From Mycobacterium sp. D16Q14 (lineage in GTDB: Bacteria; Actinomycetota; Actinomycetes; Mycobacteriales; Mycobacteriaceae), in NCBI GenBank assembly GCA_002013415.1, contig MAEX01000005.1, positions 1 to 64,000 on the forward strand: DNA of 64,000 nt, in the 5' to 3' direction. The position numbers were made by a program, and so were the translations under genes. Positions 35,962-45,896 of this stretch are shown in pieces. The first letter of the stretch is position 1, and each line of letters begins with the position of its first letter. The notes below the pieces were generated by a model. It searched no databases and was not told the origin of the DNA. It was given only the letters and a program-made list of their open reading frames with translations.

Positions 35962-37656
35962 TCACAGCTCCCGATGAAGGGTTCGGACGGCGACGATGCG
36001 CTCCTTGAGCTGATCGCGGGTGGCCGCCGCGATCGGGGGGCCGCCACACCGGCGGCGCAGCTCGTTGTGAATCCAGCCGTGCGGTTTACCCGACTTGAAA
36101 TGTGTGGCCGACACCAGCGCGTTGAGCTCACGTCGCAGCTCGCGCAGCTGGCCATGCGTGGAGGTGATCTCCGGGGGCACTTCGCCCGAGGCGGTGCGCT
36201 TGGTGAGCTGCTCTTCTTGCCTGCGCCGCAAGAGATCTCGCATTTGGTTCGGATCGAGCAGGCCCGGGATGCCGAGGTACTCGGCCTCCTCTTCGCTGCC
36301 TGCGGGTGTTGCGGTGCCAAAGGATGCCCCGTCGAAGATCACCTGGTCCAGTTCGGCACTGGCACTGAGTGATTCGAAACCCTTCTCTTCCTCGCCCGGC
36401 TCGGTGCGCTTGCGTTCCACCGGCTCCTCATCGCCCATCGGCTCGCGATGTGGCTTGCCGAGCACGTGATTGCGCTGCTCCTCCAGCAGACTGGCGAGCT
36501 CCAGCAGCGTCGGCACCGAGGGCAGGAAGATGCTGGCCGTCTCACCTGGTGTCCGCGAGCGCACGTACCGCCCGATGGCCTGGGCGAAGAACAGCGGAGT
36601 TGAGGCACTCGTCGCGTAAACGCCGACGGCCAGACGTGGCACGTCCACCCCCTCGGACACCATGCGCACGGCCACCAGCCACTCACTGCCGTCGGCGGCG
36701 AACTGCGCGATGCGGTCGGAGGATTTCGGATCGTCGGAGAGCACCACGGTGGGTTCGGTGCCGGTGATCGTGGTCAGCAGCTTCGCGTAGGCCCGTGCGG
36801 CCTTCTGATCGGAGGCGATGATCATGGCCCCGGCATCGGTCATGCCGCCGTTGCGTTTCTGCTGCAGCCGCGCGTGGGCGGCGCGCAGCACCGCGGGTAT
36901 CCAGTCGCCGTTGGGATCCAGGGTGGTGCGCCAGGCGCGCGCGGTCTGCTCGGCGGACAGTGGCTCGCCGAGGCGGGCGGCGTGCTCCTCGCCGGCGCTG
37001 TCACGCCACCGGGCCTCGCCCGAGTACGCCATGAAGACCACGGGACGCACCACGCCGTCGGCCAGGGCCTCGGAGTAGCCATAGGTGTGGTCGGCCTGCG
37101 AACGCTGAAAGCCGGCGCCATCGGGCTCGTAGTTGATGAACGGGATCGGGCTGTCGTCACTACGGAACGGGGTTCCGGTCAGTGAGAGGCGCCGGGTCGC
37201 GTCGTCGAACGCTTCGCGGACGGCCTCACCCCAGCTCTTGGCGTCGCCGGCGTGGTGGATCTCGTCGAAGATCACCAGGGTGCGGTGGTTCTCGGTGCGG
37301 ACCCGGTGCCGGGTGGGGTGGCTGGCCACCTGTGCATAGGTGACGACGACTCCGTGATACTCGGAGGAGGTCTGTGCATCGGAGTTGCTGAATCTCGGGT
37401 CCAGGGACAGTCCGAAGGCGGTCGCGGACTGTGCCCACTGAACCTTGAGGTGTTCTGTAGGCACCACGACCGTGATCTTGTCGACGGTGCCGTCAGCCAG
37501 CAGTTCGGTAGCAATGCGCAGGGCAAACCTGGTTTTCCCTGATCCGGGGGTGGCGACCGCCAGGAAATCGCGGGGTTTGGCGGCCAAATACCGCACTAAT
37601 GCCCTACGTTGCCAGCCCCGCAATGTGTGGGTGCTGGGCGCTTCTACAGCCCGCAC
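35962..37656 (-). CDS. DEAD/DEAH-box superfamily 2 helicase
   Basis: A 564-aa SF2 helicase. Motif I ATPGSGKT is near residue 35, motif II is DEIH, motif III SLTGTPFR, and the C-terminal RecA domain ends in AIGRYVRS (motif VI). The last 150 residues are charged and unassigned. GTG 37656 has AAGGAG eight bases upstream. It resembles stand-alone restriction-type or nucleic-acid-repair helicases. No methylase or nuclease lies beside it. Confidence 0.85.
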   Translation of the reverse strand: MRAVEAPSTHTLRGWQRRALVRYLAAKPRDFLAVATPGSGKTRFALRIATELLADGTVDKITVVVPTEHLKVQWAQSATAFGLSLDPRFSNSDAQTSSEYHGVVVTYAQVASHPTRHRVRTENHRTLVIFDEIHHAGDAKSWGEAVREAFDDATRRLSLTGTPFRSDDSPIPFINYEPDGAGFQRSQADHTYGYSEALADGVVRPVVFMAYSGEARWRDSAGEEHAARLGEPLSAEQTARAWRTTLDPNGDWIPAVLRAAHARLQQKRNGGMTDAGAMIIASDQKAARAYAKLLTTITGTEPTVVLSDDPKSSDRIAQFAADGSEWLVAVRMVSEGVDVPRLAVGVYATSASTPLFFAQAIGRYVRSRTPGETASIFLPSVPTLLELASLLEEQRNHVLGKPHREPMGDEEPVERKRTEPGEEEKGFESLSASAELDQVIFDGASFGTATPAGSEEEAEYLGIPGLLDPNQMRDLLRRRQEEQLTKRTASGEVPPEITSTHGQLRELRRELNALVSATHFKSGKPHGWIHNELRRRCGGPPIAAATRDQLKERIVAVRTLHREL

Positions 37657-37803
37657 CCTATGGACTCCTTACTGATCGAACAGGAGCCTAATGCAAGGGA
37701 TTACGGGGCTGCATCCTGACGGGCGTGGCGGGCACTGCGTGTCGTGTCACCAGGGTGACAGTAGGTGACAATCGGCACAGTGCCCGTCTTCTTCGCGCTC
37801 TAT

Positions 37804-38715
37804 CTACTTGACGGGGAAGGTCACGTCGGTGAGTTCCTCAGATACCGACCACAGGCGGCGCTGCAAATCGAGGTCATAGGACTGTTCGCTCGATGCGACC
37901 ACCTTCGGGTTACCGCGTTGTTCCATAAATCCATCCGGTCCGTAGTACTGGCCGCCCAGAGCGGCCGGGTCGGTGGCGGCACGCAGTGTGGGCAGTGCTC
38001 CCATATCCGCACCCTGTGTCAGCAGTGGCGCCACAACGTCGAAAATGGCCCGGACCCACAGCGGAGAGTTGCGTGCGAGCTCGGTGTTGGAGCCACCGGG
38101 ATGGGCGGCCAGGGCGACGGTGTTGGTGCCCACCAGGCGCCGCTGCAGTTCGTAAGTGAAGAGCAGGTTGGCCAGCTTCGATTGCCCGTAGGCCGCTACC
38201 CGGTCGTAATCGCGCTCCCACTGCAGGTCATCAAAGTGGATGGCCGCACGTAGGCGGTGCCCGATGCTGGAGACCGTCACCACGCGTGACCCTTCGACGG
38301 GCAGTAGATGGTCCAAAAGCAGACCGGTAAACGCGTAATGGCCCAGGTGATTGGTGCCGAACTGAAGCTCGAAGCCGTCGGCGGTGGTGGACTTCTCCGT
38401 CCACATGACACCGGCGTTGTTGATGAGCAGGTCGATCTTTTCGTAGCGCGTCTTGAGCTCGTCGCTGGCTCGGCGGACGGACTCCAGCGAGGACAGGTCC
38501 AACGACTGCAGGGTGATATCGGCATCCGCATGCGCCGCGGTGATCTCGGCGGCGGCGGCTTTGCCTTTCTCCGTGTTGCGCACGGCCAGTACGACGTGGG
38601 CGCCATGCGCGGCGAGCGCCTTGGCGGTCTCCAGTCCGAGTCCGGTATTGGCGCCGGTGACGATCGCGACGCGGCCGGTCTGATCGGGGATGTCGGTGGT
38701 ACTCCATGTGGTCAT
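37804..38715 (-). CDS. short-chain dehydrogenase/reductase, second copy
   Basis: A 303-aa paralogue of the SDR at 34528. It shares the TTDIPDQTGR start, TGANTGLG, NNAG and YGQSK. It diverges from a TetR regulator with a 110-bp gap, a typical arrangement for a regulator and its target. The enzyme probably oxidises or reduces a lipophilic alcohol or ketone; the specific substrate is unknown. Confidence 0.82.
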   Translation of the reverse strand: MTTWSTTDIPDQTGRVAIVTGANTGLGLETAKALAAHGAHVVLAVRNTEKGKAAAAEITAAHADADITLQSLDLSSLESVRRASDELKTRYEKIDLLINNAGVMWTEKSTTADGFELQFGTNHLGHYAFTGLLLDHLLPVEGSRVVTVSSIGHRLRAAIHFDDLQWERDYDRVAAYGQSKLANLLFTYELQRRLVGTNTVALAAHPGGSNTELARNSPLWVRAIFDVVAPLLTQGADMGALPTLRAATDPAALGGQYYGPDGFMEQRGNPKVVASSEQSYDLDLQRRLWSVSEELTDVTFPVK

Positions 38716-38825
38716 GGGGGCTCCTGGGTAATATTGTCAGTAACCGGGGCGGCTACTCCGCTTACGAATATACGGAACGTGCGCCCCGTTTTGTCAAGGT
38801 GTATCGGACCCTCGAGGAGTGTGAG

Positions 38826-39389
38826 ATGGATCAACCCGCCCGGCCCTTGCGTGCCGACGCCGCCCGCAACCGTGCGCGGGTGTTGGAAGTCGCCTACCAG
38901 GCATTCGCGGAGGAGGGTCTGGGCGTCTCGATCGATGAGATCGCGCGGCGCGCGGGCGTGGGCGCCGGCACCGTGTATCGGCATTTTCCGGCCAAGGAGG
39001 ACCTATATCGCGCGGTCGCGGAGGATCAAATGGGCAGCGTGATTGGCAAGGGGCGCGAGCTGCTGGAGTCTGCCAGTCCGGGTGAGGCGCTGTTCGGATT
39101 CTTGCGGGTGGTGATGGACTGGAGTAGCGCCGATCAAGGATTGGTGGACGCGTTATCGGGCGCTGGTATTGATGTTCAGGCACTCATTCCGCATATCGAG
39201 GAGTCGTTCTATGCGGTCCTTGGTGACCTGCTGCAGGCCGCACAGAAGGCGGGCACGGTGCGCCCCGATGTCGGTGTACACGAGGTCAAGGCGCTCATGG
39301 TCGGGTGTCAGGCCATGCAGAGCTACAACCGGGAGGTCTCGCAGCAGGTGACCGATGTCGTGTTCGATGGGCTGCGGCCGCGTCGGTAG
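38826..39389 (+). CDS. TetR-family transcriptional regulator
   Basis: A 187-aa regulator with an N-terminal HTH (VSIDEIARRAGVGAGTVYRHF) and a C-terminal ligand domain. ATG 38826 follows GAGGAG; the frame is open upstream from 38706. It is divergent from the SDR at 37804-38715 and likely represses it. The gap contains a partial inverted repeat AACG-N7-CGTT near 38780, too weak to call an operator. Confidence 0.85.
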   Translation: MDQPARPLRADAARNRARVLEVAYQAFAEEGLGVSIDEIARRAGVGAGTVYRHFPAKEDLYRAVAEDQMGSVIGKGRELLESASPGEALFGFLRVVMDWSSADQGLVDALSGAGIDVQALIPHIEESFYAVLGDLLQAAQKAGTVRPDVGVHEVKALMVGCQAMQSYNREVSQQVTDVVFDGLRPRR

Positions 39390-39435
39390 TCACGGGAGGT
39401 TTGCGTCGCTACCTTGGGTGGGTCGGAGGTAGCAA

Positions 39436-40533
39436 ATGTCTGTTCGTCGTGGGCTGGTCGTGCTGGTCGTGCTGGTGCCGGTGGCCGGGTGTTCGTACTT
39501 CGGGACGCGGCACGCGGACGATTGGCGCAGTCGGACCGATGTGGATTCGGCCGAGCTGGCGGTCAACCCCGCGCTGCGGAATATCGATCCGTGCGGATTC
39601 GTGGACGCTCAATCGATCAAAGCCAGGATTCCCCGTGCGATCTCCTACGGACACACTGAGGGTTTCGACCGGTGCACTCTGCGGCTGGGCGTGTATGACG
39701 GTGATTTCGTGAGTGACGTCTCAGCGATCATCGGCTTCGATCTGGCTCCTGAGCATCCGCAGGCCTCCGATCAGCCAACGGCCCCAATCGATGTCAACGG
39801 GATCAGCGTGGGGCATCTGCTGGGGCCGACGAGCAATCGCGGCTGGTGCCGATACGTGTTCACCCTCGGTATGGGCGATCCGCAAGGTGCGTCATCTCGG
39901 GGGAATGCCACCGATCCGATGAGTCGTGTCCGGCTGGCTGTGGTGGCCACCCTCTCCAAGGATCCAGGGCCAGGCCGCCCCGTCTATCCGTGCCGTGAGG
40001 CGGCCGCAATCGCGACTCAAGCTGCGCAGATCAGATCGCAGCACCTGCCTCGCTGGACAGGTTCGGTGCCCGGCCCCGCCGGGCAGGACCCGTGCTCGGT
40101 CCTCGCCGATGTGCGTGGCTTCGTCAGTTACCGGCCGAGTCAAAACCTCGGCGGACTGTTCACTGACGTGAATTCGTGCCGGTTGAGCTCCGGTCCGCCC
40201 TCCGATCAGAAGGCGCTCGGTGTCGAGCTGACATTGCGTCCCGCCGGTCCTCACGAACCAGACGCCCCGTCTTACGGCGAACAGAGGGATTCGGCCGTCG
40301 AACAGCGTGATGGCGTCGAATTACACGTCAGTACCGTCACCCGGACGTACGACAAGCCGTTTTGCGAGGTTTATGTGTTTCTTGGACGGAACTATTCGCC
40401 GACCTACCTCACCGCAGAAGGTGCCCGTCCGGAAGATGTCCGAGTGCCTGCTGCCGTGCTGCGCGGCACGGCGTCCTGTGACGACGTCAAGGCCGTGGCC
40501 GTGGCGGCCGGCAAGAAGTTCGCTCAGTCGTAG
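39436..40533 (+). CDS. DUF3558-type lipoprotein
   Basis: A 365-aa predicted lipoprotein. The N-terminus MSVRRG leads into a hydrophobic stretch and a lipobox VAGC with Cys19. The rest has two related halves, each starting with DPC-type motifs (IDPCGFVDAQSI, QDPCSVLADV), with many Cys residues, as in DUF3558 mycobacterial lipoproteins. It would be anchored on the outer face of the membrane. Function is unknown. Confidence 0.8.
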   Translation: MSVRRGLVVLVVLVPVAGCSYFGTRHADDWRSRTDVDSAELAVNPALRNIDPCGFVDAQSIKARIPRAISYGHTEGFDRCTLRLGVYDGDFVSDVSAIIGFDLAPEHPQASDQPTAPIDVNGISVGHLLGPTSNRGWCRYVFTLGMGDPQGASSRGNATDPMSRVRLAVVATLSKDPGPGRPVYPCREAAAIATQAAQIRSQHLPRWTGSVPGPAGQDPCSVLADVRGFVSYRPSQNLGGLFTDVNSCRLSSGPPSDQKALGVELTLRPAGPHEPDAPSYGEQRDSAVEQRDGVELHVSTVTRTYDKPFCEVYVFLGRNYSPTYLTAEGARPEDVRVPAAVLRGTASCDDVKAVAVAAGKKFAQS

Positions 40534-41270
40534 GCAATGCAAAAGACCGGCCGACCTTGAGTGCCTGGCGGGCGACCAGCTGACGAACGCCCGGCAGCCG
40601 CAGGGACCACAGGCCGAGCATGCGCAGCCACGTCGCCCAGGGCGACTTGGCGCCGTCGACCTCCAGGGTGTTGAGGGCAAGCTGCTGGCATCGTGCGACG
40701 TATGGAGCCATCAACGCATGGAATCGGGTGAATGCGACCTCGAAATCTCCCTGTGCGGAACGTAATTCGTGCACGAGCACGTATGCGCCGACAACGTAGG
40801 GCTCGTCGGTGGTGGAAAGGCCGCGCAGAACGGCGGGGGTCTCCCAGCCGAAGCCCGTGAACGTTCGAGGAACAGCCGCTTGTTGCCCTCGGTGTTCCGA
40901 TAGTCGAATTCCAGGTCGCTTTCGGGGAACGCGAGTGAACCTCGTGCGGGAGCATCGAGTGCGGTTGCTTGGATGCCGACACCCCCGTCGCGAGTCGGAT
41001 CTCGTGTTTGAGCTCTTCGAAGCGCTCTTCCTACGTGTGCGCTGCAGTTTCGGCGACCGGCTCGGCAGGTGTGCTGTCCGTATCCATTGGGCGCCAACCC
41101 TTCCCATTCGTAGCAAGGAGGCCGGGTACATCCTCGCACCTGGAGGCCATCGACCAGGCCGTTTCCGGGGAGTCGCGGCCTTGACAACTCCGCCGGGTGG
41201 GCAATCCCCTCATCGGAAGCCTGGCGATCGGGAGACAGGGCGCCGACGTCGCATTTATTTGGTGTAGGGA
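40524..41270 (-). pseudogene. decayed FAD-dependent monooxygenase
   Basis: No intact frame covers this stretch, but fragments on the minus strand look like one flavin monooxygenase. LAFPESDLEFDYRNTE is in one frame, and GFGWETPAVLRG followed by VVGAYVLVHELRSAQGDF is in another. The segment that should link them (the GDAA motif of the FAD site) is missing, so there is at least one frameshift and one internal deletion. The downstream fragment runs toward 40524. It fills the gap between the lipoprotein and groEL2. The outer limits are approximate. Confidence 0.6.
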
Positions 41271-41283
41271 GTCTGCAATCGAC

Positions 41284-41310
41284 CTTGCACTCGCCATGTC
41301 CGAGTGCTAA
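41284..41310. promoter_or_regulatory. CIRCE-like operator 1 of groEL2
   Basis: CTTGCACTC-N9-GAGTGCTAA matches the HrcA operator TTAGCACTC-N9-GAGTGCTAA in 7 of 9 left-arm and 9 of 9 right-arm bases. It lies 8 bp before a second CIRCE. HrcA binding to groES and groEL2 CIRCE sites is established in Mtb. Confidence 0.75.
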
Positions 41311-41318
41311 AAATGGGG

Positions 41319-41345
41319 TTGGCACTCACGACCGGTGAGTGCTAG
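41319..41345. promoter_or_regulatory. CIRCE operator 2 of groEL2
   Basis: TTGGCACTC-N9-GAGTGCTAG matches the CIRCE consensus in 8 of 9 bases per arm with the right 9-base spacer. It lies 104 bp before the groEL2 start. HrcA repression, relieved by heat shock, is expected. Confidence 0.9.
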
Positions 41346-41358
41346 GCCGGGACGGTGA

Positions 41359-43074
<1,716 letters not shown>

Positions 43075-43081
43075 GTCCTGT

Positions 43082-43138
43082 AACGAAAAAAGGCCCGGTC
43101 TGCCTGGAGAAATCCAGTGCAGGCCGGGCCTTTTCGTT
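43082..43138. terminator. strong bidirectional terminator after groEL2
   Basis: A long near-perfect hairpin: AACGAAAA..GGCCCGG..CTGC..CTGG pairs with CCAG..GCAG..CCGGGCC..TTTTCGTT, with a six-base loop. A T-run follows the stem on the plus strand and an A-run precedes it, so it can end transcription from both groEL2 and the convergent membrane-protein gene. Confidence 0.92.
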
Positions 43139-43140
43139 GT

Positions 43141-44148
43141 TTACACCGGTGCTGGTGCGATGACTCCTCCGGTGAGGCGCCGGTAGGTGTACACGTGGAT
43201 CAGCGCCGTGAGGGCGAGCTGCATCGGCACAGCCACGATCCCGGCCAGGCCGCAGGTGACCGATGCCGCCATGCTCGCGACAAAACTGATCGCGTAGGTG
43301 ATCAGGTACACCAGGAAGACCGGCCCCAGATTGTTCTTGACGATCTGGAAGCTTGCCTTGATCGCATCCACGGGGCTCAGACCGCGATCGACGGTGAAGA
43401 ACACCGCGTACTGCGCGAAGAAGGCAAAGACAAGGCCCGGAATAATGAGCAGGACGAACCCGATCACTGTGCCGAGCGCGACCAGCAGTGCGGTACCGAT
43501 AAAGGCACCGAAACTCCGGGCACGGAAAAACGAGCCAAAAGTCACGGGCCTACCGTCGGCGACGTCGAGATTCGCCGTCGTGATGGATGCGGCCATGTAA
43601 AGCCCTACCGCGGCCAGTGCGATTCCGATGATGACCAACAACACGGTTGTTCCCGCGCCGAGGCTCGAGGAGCTCTCATACGAGTACGACATGGAGTCTT
43701 CGTCGTAGGTGCCGGAACCGGTGGTCGCCACCATGGCGGCTATGAAGACGAAGTACACGATGGCGAATGGCACCGCGATGGCCAGGAACCAGACGATGTA
43801 CGGGGGGACAAAGGTTCCGAAGCGCTTGGTGACGTGGGCCCACGCCCAGTTCCACGACTCACCGGCATTGAACGGTCCCTGTGGCGGCCATGGCGCCTGC
43901 TGCGGATAGCCGTATCCGGCCGGCGGGTATCCCGGGGGCGGCGGGAACTGCCCGCCCGGGTACTGGGGGGCTCCCGGGGGAGGGCCGGATTGGTATCCAG
44001 GCTGATATCCGGGTGCCGGGGGCGGCTGGTAACCCGCGGGTGGCTGAGTCGGGTAGCCGGGAGGTGGCTGGTAGCCCGGAGGTGGCTGATGCGGGTCGTG
44101 CGCTGACGGATCGCCCGATGCGGGCGGCTCCTGAGGTGGGTAAGTCAC
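43141..44148 (-). CDS. proline-rich multi-pass membrane protein
   Basis: A 335-aa protein. Residues 1-95 are Pro/Gly/Tyr-rich with repeated PPGYQPP-like units and are probably cytoplasmic and disordered. The rest has about six hydrophobic helices with a conserved-looking GLSPVDAIKASF segment. It resembles Mtb proline/glycine-rich transmembrane proteins such as Rv2560. Function is unknown. It starts at GTG 44148 and diverges from the isonitrile cluster across a 298-bp gap. Confidence 0.75.
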   Translation of the reverse strand: MTYPPQEPPASGDPSAHDPHQPPPGYQPPPGYPTQPPAGYQPPPAPGYQPGYQSGPPPGAPQYPGGQFPPPPGYPPAGYGYPQQAPWPPQGPFNAGESWNWAWAHVTKRFGTFVPPYIVWFLAIAVPFAIVYFVFIAAMVATTGSGTYDEDSMSYSYESSSSLGAGTTVLLVIIGIALAAVGLYMAASITTANLDVADGRPVTFGSFFRARSFGAFIGTALLVALGTVIGFVLLIIPGLVFAFFAQYAVFFTVDRGLSPVDAIKASFQIVKNNLGPVFLVYLITYAISFVASMAASVTCGLAGIVAVPMQLALTALIHVYTYRRLTGGVIAPAPV

Positions 44149-44314
44149 CGACTCAGGCTAGCAACGAACGTATTTGCTGAGCGCGATATGGGCAGGATGG
44201 CCGAAGGCGTGTTCTGGTACGGGGTTTAAACCGAGTCGGTCTGGTTCTGCCGGCTGGCATCGTGTGGTAACCGGCCATCGGAGACGCGACAAGCGTGATG
44301 TCGGCCACTAATTC

Positions 44315-44346
44315 CGTTGTTTTCCAACGATTTACCCATCGGTTGG
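44315..44346. promoter_or_regulatory. candidate operator before the isonitrile operon
   Basis: Two overlapping inverted repeats lie 100-130 bp before the Rv0097-like gene. They are CGTTG-N5-CAACG (44315-44329, perfect) and CCAACGAT-TTACCC-ATCGGTTGG (44324-44346, one extra base). They do not match the Zur or IdeR consensus as I know them. The regulator is unknown, and this is a palindrome call only. The rest of the 44149-44446 gap shows nothing else clear. Confidence 0.35.
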
Positions 44347-44446
44347 CAATGACTCCGCAAGGCTCGGGAACTTTTCGTGTGCCCGGTTCGACTGCTCCAT
44401 TAGTCGCGCATCAGGTGGCCAGATCAGCGAGAAGAGTAGGGAGTCG

Positions 44447-45316
44447 ATGACGCTCAACGTGAAGGGCGAGGGCCTGGGGACACAGGTCACGGGGATTGAC
44501 CCCGGAAACCTGGACGGAATCACCACGCAGGAGATCCGCGAACTCGTCTACCGGAACAAGCTCGTCATCCTCAAGGATGTGCATCCCTCACCGGAGGAGT
44601 TCATCCGGCTTGGGAGGTTGATCGGGGAGATAGTTCCCTACTACGAGCCCGTGTATCACCACGAGGACCACCCGGAGATCTTCGTCTCGTCTACCGAAGA
44701 GGGACAAGGGGTTCCACGGACCGGCGCGTTCTGGCACGTCGACTACATGTTCATGCCGAAACCTTTTGCGTTCTCCATGGTGGTGCCGCTGGCAGTTCCC
44801 GGGCGTGATCGCGGGACCTATTTCATCGATCTCAACAAGGTGTGGGAGTCGCTGTCTAGCACGATAAAGGATTCTGTGCGTGGGACATTCAGCACGCATA
44901 CGCCGCGGCGTTACATCAAGATCCGGCCGACTGATGTCTACCGGCCCATTGGGGAGATCCTGGCCGAGATCGAGAGGGTCACGCCCCCACAGAAATGGCC
45001 CACGGTGATCAAACACCCGAAGACCGGCGAAGAGATCCTGTACATCTGTGAGGCGGGTACCGAAACGATCGAGGACGAGGATGGAACGCTCCTCGACGCT
45101 GCGCTGCTTCAGCAGCTGCTCGACGAGTCGGGGCAGCTCGACCCCGACTACGCCTCGCCATTTATCCACGCCCAGCACTACGAGGTGGGGGATATCGTGC
45201 TGTGGGACAATCGTTCTCTGGTCCATCGTGCGAAGCATGGAACGGCGTCGGGCACACTGACAACACACCGCCTGACCATGTTGGACGGTCTCGAGACGCC
45301 CGGATTCGCGGCGTGA
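44447..45316 (+). CDS. Fe(II)/2-oxoglutarate isonitrile synthase (Rv0097/ScoE-like)
   Basis: A 289-aa TauD-family oxygenase. The iron triad is visible: His97 and Asp99 in FWHVDYMFM, and His260 in WDNRSLVH, followed by the 2-oxoglutarate Arg in THRLTML. ScoE and Mtb Rv0097 turn an N-carboxymethyl-3-aminoacyl acid into a beta-isonitrile acid by oxidative decarboxylation. ATG 44447 follows AGGGAG. It is first in an operon whose genes overlap one after another, in the Mtb order Rv0097-Rv0101. Assignment rests on the triad plus that order. Confidence 0.9.
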   Translation: MTLNVKGEGLGTQVTGIDPGNLDGITTQEIRELVYRNKLVILKDVHPSPEEFIRLGRLIGEIVPYYEPVYHHEDHPEIFVSSTEEGQGVPRTGAFWHVDYMFMPKPFAFSMVVPLAVPGRDRGTYFIDLNKVWESLSSTIKDSVRGTFSTHTPRRYIKIRPTDVYRPIGEILAEIERVTPPQKWPTVIKHPKTGEEILYICEAGTETIEDEDGTLLDAALLQQLLDESGQLDPDYASPFIHAQHYEVGDIVLWDNRSLVHRAKHGTASGTLTTHRLTMLDGLETPGFAA

Positions 45317-45867
45317 GCGCGGTCGCCGCAACTCTGTCGGTACAGACCGGGCTGCCTTCCACCGGAATGGCCCCGATCGCCGAGGGTCTGCTCGGCAGAG
45401 TGCTGGAACCATATTCGTACAAGGGCTGCCGCTACCTGGCCGATGCCGAGTATGGAATCACCTCCGACGCGGTGCACGCGCAGGGCAACTTCGCGATCAA
45501 CGAGTCCGCCTATATCCGGAGCACAGGACACTTCAACGCAGTGGAATTGGTGCTGTGCTTTAACCAGCTCGCGTACTGCGCCTTCGCTCAAGGTGTTGTC
45601 AACGAAGACATCTGGGCATTTCGAGGCTGGTCGATCGATGACTACTGCCAGAACCAACTTGCCGGGATGCTGATCAAGAGCACCTCGTCGCGGTTCCGGC
45701 GGCTGGTCAACGCGCAGCAGTTCTCCGCCCGCCTGCAGGCCCGTGATTTCCATATCGTCGACCGGTCATGGCGCTACCTCCAGTTCCACAGCACCATCGA
45801 ATTCTGGGATCAGGATGGAGGATCCGCGGTCGGTGAGTTCGAGATCGCGGTCCTGAACATCCCGTAG
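45313..45867 (+). CDS. fcoT: FcoT-type thioesterase-fold protein (Rv0098-like)
   Basis: A 184-aa hotdog-fold protein, one residue longer than Mtb Rv0098 (FcoT). GTG 45313 overlaps the previous stop (GTGA). FcoT was described as a long-chain acyl-CoA thioesterase. In isonitrile lipopeptide pathways the homologue (ScoD) adds glycine to an alpha,beta-unsaturated acyl-ACP and releases the product that the oxidase then converts. No catalytic residue can be assigned by eye. Confidence 0.88.
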   Translation: MSAVAATLSVQTGLPSTGMAPIAEGLLGRVLEPYSYKGCRYLADAEYGITSDAVHAQGNFAINESAYIRSTGHFNAVELVLCFNQLAYCAFAQGVVNEDIWAFRGWSIDDYCQNQLAGMLIKSTSSRFRRLVNAQQFSARLQARDFHIVDRSWRYLQFHSTIEFWDQDGGSAVGEFEIAVLNIP

Positions 45868-45896
45868 CCCACGACAGGAAGCGCATCCTCACCGCC

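Noticed and set aside
40487..41131. Intact 214-aa protein on the minus strand before groEL2
   Set aside because: Only its C-terminal half resembles a monooxygenase; the N-terminal half is out-of-frame sequence, so a pseudogene is the better reading.
44447..45316. TauD-type taurine/sulfonate dioxygenase for the Fe/2OG enzyme
   Set aside because: No sulfonate transport genes nearby; overlapping fcoT-fadD10-ACP-nrp order matches the isonitrile pathway instead.
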